A stretch of DNA of 64,000 bases. It comes from Paenibacillus macerans (GTDB lineage Bacteria > Bacillota > Bacilli > Paenibacillales > Paenibacillaceae). This document shows positions 60,549-64,000 of the stretch, one piece after another. A model generated the notes under the pieces. That model did not search any database, was not told the DNA's origin, and worked only from the letters and a program-made list of their open reading frames with translations. The translations under genes were made by a program, and so were the position numbers. The stretch is from NCBI RefSeq assembly GCF_900454495.1, contig NZ_UGSI01000002.1:62001-126000 (forward strand), given 5' to 3'. The first letter of the stretch is position 1; each line of letters starts with the position of its first letter.

Positions 60549-61805
60549 ATGGGATTGTTTGACGATGATTTTTATTCGACGAAAGTGCCGGGGCGGCGAC
60601 GCTTGCGTATGCCCGAGGACGGCAAACGTCGTTGGCTGGAGGTGCGGCGCGGGCAAGGGCTGTCCACGCTGCAAATCTCATTGATCTCTTCCGTGTTAAG
60701 CGCGGTTGTCGCCGTTTTGTTATTCAGTTTTATTGTGGGGCTTCCTTCTACTACCTCCAGGGAAACCGCTTCGGCGGGGGCGGCCCCGAATTCCGCGAAT
60801 CCGTTCGACCGGATCAGCTGGGCTGCGGCCAAGGCGGCTCCGGCGGTAGTCAGCATCCTGAATCACAGCGAGCTGTCGCACGGGGATCCCGAGCGGGCGG
60901 CGCTCGGTTCGGGCGTGATTTTCAAGAAAGCGAAAGGCAAGGCCTACATTATCACCAATACGCATGTCATTAGCGGTTCCGAGGACCTGGAAGTGGTGAC
61001 GAGCGACGGCGTTTCGCATAAGGCCAAAGTGACCGGCCAGGACTCGATTAACGATATCGCGGTGCTGGAAATCGGCGATAGAGGAATCCATTCGGTGATC
61101 GACGTCGGCGATTCCAACAAGCTTCGCGCCGGGGAGACGGTCATCGCGGTCGGCAATCCGCTCGGGCTGAGGGGAACGCTGACGTCCGGCATCGTAAGCA
61201 ATACGAGCCGGATGATACCGGTCTCGCTGAACCAGGACGGGGTTTACGATTGGGAGCAGGAAGTGATTCAGACCGACGCGGCGATCAATGAGGGCAACAG
61301 CGGCGGAGCGCTGGTGGACCTGGACGGGCGGCTGATCGGGATCAATACGATGAAGATCGCCGACACCGGCGTGGAAGGGCTGGGCTTTGCCATTCCGGTG
61401 AACGATGTGATGAAGACGGTTGACGATCTGCTGCTGCACGGCAAAGTCGTTCGCCCCTATATAGGCGTGTATACGCTCGATCTGGATAATCCGTATTCGC
61501 CGATCACCGACGAACAGCGCCAAGATTTGAAGCTGCCGAGCCACGTTACGGAGGGCGTCATTGTGCTGGAGGCCCACGGTCCGGCGCTGGCGGCGGGGCT
61601 GAAACTGAACGACGTGATCATTCAGCTCGACAAGCAGCCGATCAATTCGACGATGGAGCTGCGCCGTTATCTCTATGAAAACAAGAAAATCGGCGAGGAT
61701 TTGCAGGTTAGCTATTACCGGGACGGTAAGCTGCAGAGCGTCATGATGAAGCTGACCGACAAGCCGTCGGACGAAGAGATCGACGCGGGGCTTGAAGATA
61801 AATAA
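60549..61805 (+). CDS. htrC: HtrA-type membrane-anchored serine protease (HtrC/YyxA)
   Basis: 418-residue envelope protease/chaperone. A basic cytoplasmic start is followed by one membrane helix near 40-63. The trypsin-like domain has catalytic H139 (IITNTHVI), D169 (SINDIAVLEI) and S251 (NEGNSGGALVD), then a PDZ domain (~315-405, HVTEGVIVLEAHGPALAAGLKLNDVI). I choose ATG 60549, seven bases after GGAGGGGGAG. In Bacillus this gene directly follows walJ; here 33 kb separate them. The preceding 345 bases hold no gene; a GTCAGGAG/CGCCTGAC hairpin lies near 60412-60440. Confidence 0.93.
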   Translation: MGLFDDDFYSTKVPGRRRLRMPEDGKRRWLEVRRGQGLSTLQISLISSVLSAVVAVLLFSFIVGLPSTTSRETASAGAAPNSANPFDRISWAAAKAAPAVVSILNHSELSHGDPERAALGSGVIFKKAKGKAYIITNTHVISGSEDLEVVTSDGVSHKAKVTGQDSINDIAVLEIGDRGIHSVIDVGDSNKLRAGETVIAVGNPLGLRGTLTSGIVSNTSRMIPVSLNQDGVYDWEQEVIQTDAAINEGNSGGALVDLDGRLIGINTMKIADTGVEGLGFAIPVNDVMKTVDDLLLHGKVVRPYIGVYTLDLDNPYSPITDEQRQDLKLPSHVTEGVIVLEAHGPALAAGLKLNDVIIQLDKQPINSTMELRRYLYENKKIGEDLQVSYYRDGKLQSVMMKLTDKPSDEEIDAGLEDK

Positions 61806-61955
61806 TTGACTTGTCCAAGGCTTATGGCCGCAGGAACGATAGAGATTCCGTTACATCAGGAAAGCCGTAGAGCAAGGCGACGAGGGGTGTAGCCGGAATC
61901 TTCTTTATTTAGGTGACCGTTCCTTTTAGGAAAAGAACAGAGGGGAGATGCAGGC

Positions 61956-62537
61956 TTGAAAAAAATATTTTATTTGTGGCTAGTTGCTGTTTTCCTGTTG
62001 ATTAACGGATGCATGATGGGAAAACAAACTGATGCCCCGCCTGTTCCAGGGGATGTGAATATCGATCAAAAACCGAAAAATTATGCAGGATTAACAATAG
62101 CAAAAGATGGTGTACAGTGGGATCCGGGCTCAGAAAATTCCAAATCTTTTGAAGAAATCCTGCTTGAAGTACCTTTTAAGGTTCAACTTCCCTCGCCACC
62201 TTTTGGGGTTACCCATCGAGCGGCTGAGATTGTTCCTGCGCCTTTTGATATCATTCGATTAACTTTTGCAAATGTTGATATTGGAGAGCAGCTAATATTA
62301 TCCATTTCCAATTCAAAGGACAACTCAAAGCCCGAAGGAGAAAAAGGTCCCAAATTAAGCAACGGGAGTCAAACCTGGATTCAAAGTAATCGGGATTTTA
62401 GCGGGCTATATTGGCGATATGAAGGTTTAACCTACGCCTTAGCGTCAACCAAGGTGGAGCAGGGGGCCTTTGTTCCTTTGTATGATATTTCTGATTTAGT
62501 TGAAATTGCAAATACGATAAAAAATAGTTCACAGTAA
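61956..62537 (+). CDS. Putative lipoprotein of unknown function
   Basis: 193 residues. The signal sequence MKKIFYLWLVAVFLLINGC ends in lipobox LINGC, so the product should be attached to the outer membrane face of the cell membrane. The mature part has no domain I recognise; blocks such as FEEILLEVPFKVQLPSPPFG and WRYEGLTYALASTKVEQGAF recall the small DUF4367-like carboxy-terminal modules of Paenibacillus. TTG start eight bases after GAGGGGAGATG. AT-rich compared with htrC. Confidence 0.65.
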   Translation: MKKIFYLWLVAVFLLINGCMMGKQTDAPPVPGDVNIDQKPKNYAGLTIAKDGVQWDPGSENSKSFEEILLEVPFKVQLPSPPFGVTHRAAEIVPAPFDIIRLTFANVDIGEQLILSISNSKDNSKPEGEKGPKLSNGSQTWIQSNRDFSGLYWRYEGLTYALASTKVEQGAFVPLYDISDLVEIANTIKNSSQ

Positions 62538-62600
62538 AACGGATATGCTATATTGATCCCATACTCGAGGTACGGGTGAGAAAAATAAGTTAACAGGAAC

Positions 62601-62643
62601 AAGGAATTGCCCTTTGCATGCGGCTTGAGCGGTTCCTTTTTTT
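62601..62643 (+). terminator. Intrinsic terminator
   Basis: AAGGAATTGC pairs with GCGGTTCCTT through two G-U pairs, followed by a T run. Confidence 0.7.
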
Positions 62644-62735
62644 CGCGGAGTATGGTAGAAAGGATAAAGGACAACCTGTAATTACGTGAAGATCCGCCGG
62701 GCAGGCGGTTGGAAGAGAAAGGATGCCTGGAATTT

Positions 62736-62903
62736 ATGTATGTCGTTTGCAAGGATCATGTGGAACTGGCGATTGATATGTTCGTGGACGAATTCGAGGA
62801 GGCGCCCGACGTGGTTGATTTGGAGCACACGAAGTTCATCGACTGGGAGCCGCCGGTGAAGTGCCAGGAATGTGAGCAAGAGGCGCGGTTTTTGGTGGTA
62901 TGA
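62736..62903 (+). CDS. CxxH/CxxC small metal-binding protein (YyzF-like)
   Basis: 55 residues from ATG 62736: MYVVCKDHVELAIDMFVDEFEEAPDV..., then KCQECEQEARFLVV. The CKDH and CQEC motifs give the name of the CxxH/CxxC family, found between htrC and rlmH in many Bacillales. Probably binds one zinc ion. The frame is open from TTG 62709, but family members start at MYVVC. Confidence 0.85.
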   Translation: MYVVCKDHVELAIDMFVDEFEEAPDVVDLEHTKFIDWEPPVKCQECEQEARFLVV

Positions 62904-63031
62904 GGAAACGGGGGCGGTTTTCTCCATGGGGGAAAGCGGCCTTTTTCTTTTGGGCAGGTTTGCCGCCTAAATAGGCAGACTCCGGAGCAATCTAACGAGT
63001 AAGTAAAAAGATTCCCGGAGGAGTGAGGTCA

Positions 63032-63727
63032 ATGAACCCGAAAAACACGCTGCAAAGGTTGGCGGGGGTGAGTATCCTTTTCGGCGGGCTGCTTATGCTT
63101 GCGGCTACGCTGATGCACCCGCCCGCGACGAATCCATGGGCCGGTAACGAGGCGCTGGCCATGGTCGATAAGATGAGGACGTACTGGCAGTGGGATCATG
63201 CGCTGATGCTGACGGCAGTGCTGCTGTGGCTGGGCGGATGGTCGGCCGCCGCGGGGATGTATCAGGAGAAGGCAGCCGCGGGGCTTGCTTCCGGTTTGTT
63301 TGTATCGGGTTTGACGATCTGGATGCTCATCTTGGCTATGGAAATGACCGTGACACCGGTCTTGTCCGGGCAATGGGCCCGTGTTGCCGGTTCCGGCGCG
63401 GATGCGATCGGTGTAGGGTTGTTTGCTTTCGGCATTATGGCGGGGGATTTGGCCATGCTGCTGGCCTGGCTGGGCATTTGCCTGCTCGGCGGGGTTTGGC
63501 TAGGGTTGAAGGATCGTGCGCCTATGGGCCAGTTGATGTCTTGGATCGGCATCGCCGCGGGCATTTGGGGGGCGATTGGCATCCCGGCCGCGCTGCTGCT
63601 CCCGGATTGGAGTCTGGTTCTTCTTCCGCTGACCGCTGGTCCGGTGTTCGTCTGGACGCTGGTTGCGGGATGGATGATGGCGAGAAAAAATAGAAGCGGG
63701 CGCTTCGAACATAAGCGGGAACTCTGA
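63032..63727 (+). CDS. Polytopic membrane protein of unknown function
   Basis: 231 residues with about six to seven hydrophobic helices (LAGVSILFGGLLMLAATLMHPP; HALMLTAVLLWLGGWSAAAGMY; further helices to LVAGWMMARK). No catalytic motif is recognised. ATG 63032 is preceded by GGAGGAG at 13-16 bases, and a GTG at 63023 is the alternative. It is followed 120 bases later by rlmH. Confidence 0.65.
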   Translation: MNPKNTLQRLAGVSILFGGLLMLAATLMHPPATNPWAGNEALAMVDKMRTYWQWDHALMLTAVLLWLGGWSAAAGMYQEKAAAGLASGLFVSGLTIWMLILAMEMTVTPVLSGQWARVAGSGADAIGVGLFAFGIMAGDLAMLLAWLGICLLGGVWLGLKDRAPMGQLMSWIGIAAGIWGAIGIPAALLLPDWSLVLLPLTAGPVFVWTLVAGWMMARKNRSGRFEHKREL

Positions 63728-63849
63728 TCGGCAGAGGGAAAAATGGCGGCGGATCAGCGCGGTTAGTCGGGCAGGCTGCCTACAGAATTTGCTCTCGGAT
63801 TGGGCGGCTTTGATCCGCTGATACACTTGTGAAGCTAAGGGGATTGAAC

Positions 63850-64000
63850 ATGTACATACAAATCATTGCCGTCGGCAAATTGAAGGAAAAGTATTTGGTG
63901 CAGGGGATCGCTGAGTATGCGAAGCGTCTTACGCCCTATGTGAAGTTTCAAATCGTCGAGGTTGCCGACGAGAAAGCGCCGGAGACGATGAGCGAGGCGG
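63850..64000 (+). CDS. rlmH: 23S rRNA pseudouridine-1915 N3-methyltransferase RlmH (3' partial)
   Basis: The first 50 codons read MYIQIIAVGKLKEKYLVQGIAEYAKRLTPYVKFQIVEVADEKAP, the conserved start of RlmH (B. subtilis YydA, staphylococcal OrfX), a SPOUT-class methyltransferase acting on the assembled ribosome. The gene runs off the window end. Its place after htrC and the CxxH/CxxC gene is the usual origin-proximal order. Confidence 0.95.
   Translation, partial: MYIQIIAVGKLKEKYLVQGIAEYAKRLTPYVKFQIVEVADEKAPETMSEA

Overview
The window is a firmicute chromosome segment that reads as Paenibacillus. GC is moderately high, ribosome binding sites are strong, TTG and GTG starts are common, and the gene order gdpP-rplI-dnaB-purA-walRKHIJ, with htrC and rlmH further on, is the conserved origin-proximal block of Bacillales. 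The secreted cyclodextrin glucanotransferase at 28799-30943 matches, as far as I can recall, the Paenibacillus macerans alpha-CGTase along its whole length, so P. macerans or a very close relative is the best guess. No rRNA, tRNA or CRISPR array was seen.

Layout. 1-5.6 kb: a five-gene oligopeptide/dipeptide ABC transporter operon, cut at its 5' end by the window. 5.9-7.7 kb: an intergenic repeat element interrupted by an intact IS4-family insertion sequence with a 9-bp target duplication. 7.9-17.9 kb: LCP ligase, CBS protein, then MazG-like, yybS-like, gdpP, rplI and dnaB; then another copy of the repeat element beside a truncated chemoreceptor; then purA behind a PurR box pair. 18-27.7 kb: two poorly known genes, an M23 peptidase, and walR-walK-walH-walI-walJ.

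27.7-60.2 kb lies between walJ and htrC, genes that are normally adjacent, and looks like an accessory insertion. It holds a HEPN/MNT pair, CGTase with a LacI regulator, and a catabolic/transport cluster resembling the Bacillus subtilis yxe operon (S-(2-succino)cysteine use) but with an aspartase/fumarase-superfamily lyase where the monooxygenase would be expected. It also holds a stretch of AT-rich genes and gene remnants, an Rpn nuclease behind an attenuator, and a peptide quorum-sensing locus: two tandem HTH/TPR receptors, the second overlapped by a 45-codon secreted propeptide gene. A Spo0E-like phosphatase, two GH4 glycosidases and a sugar ABC operon with twin palindromic operators complete it. 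60.5-64 kb: the ancestral order resumes with htrC, a CxxH/CxxC protein and rlmH.

Non-coding structure is unusually rich. Three copies of a mirror-symmetric element share exact 50/74/50-bp spacing of a 9-bp motif. One copy sits inside a 368-bp MITE-like unit whose ends match the IS4 element. Two further inverted-repeat families, several palindromic operators and a roughly 320-nt leader add to this. The AloR/AloP-like locus and the symmetric repeat element are the most interesting items.
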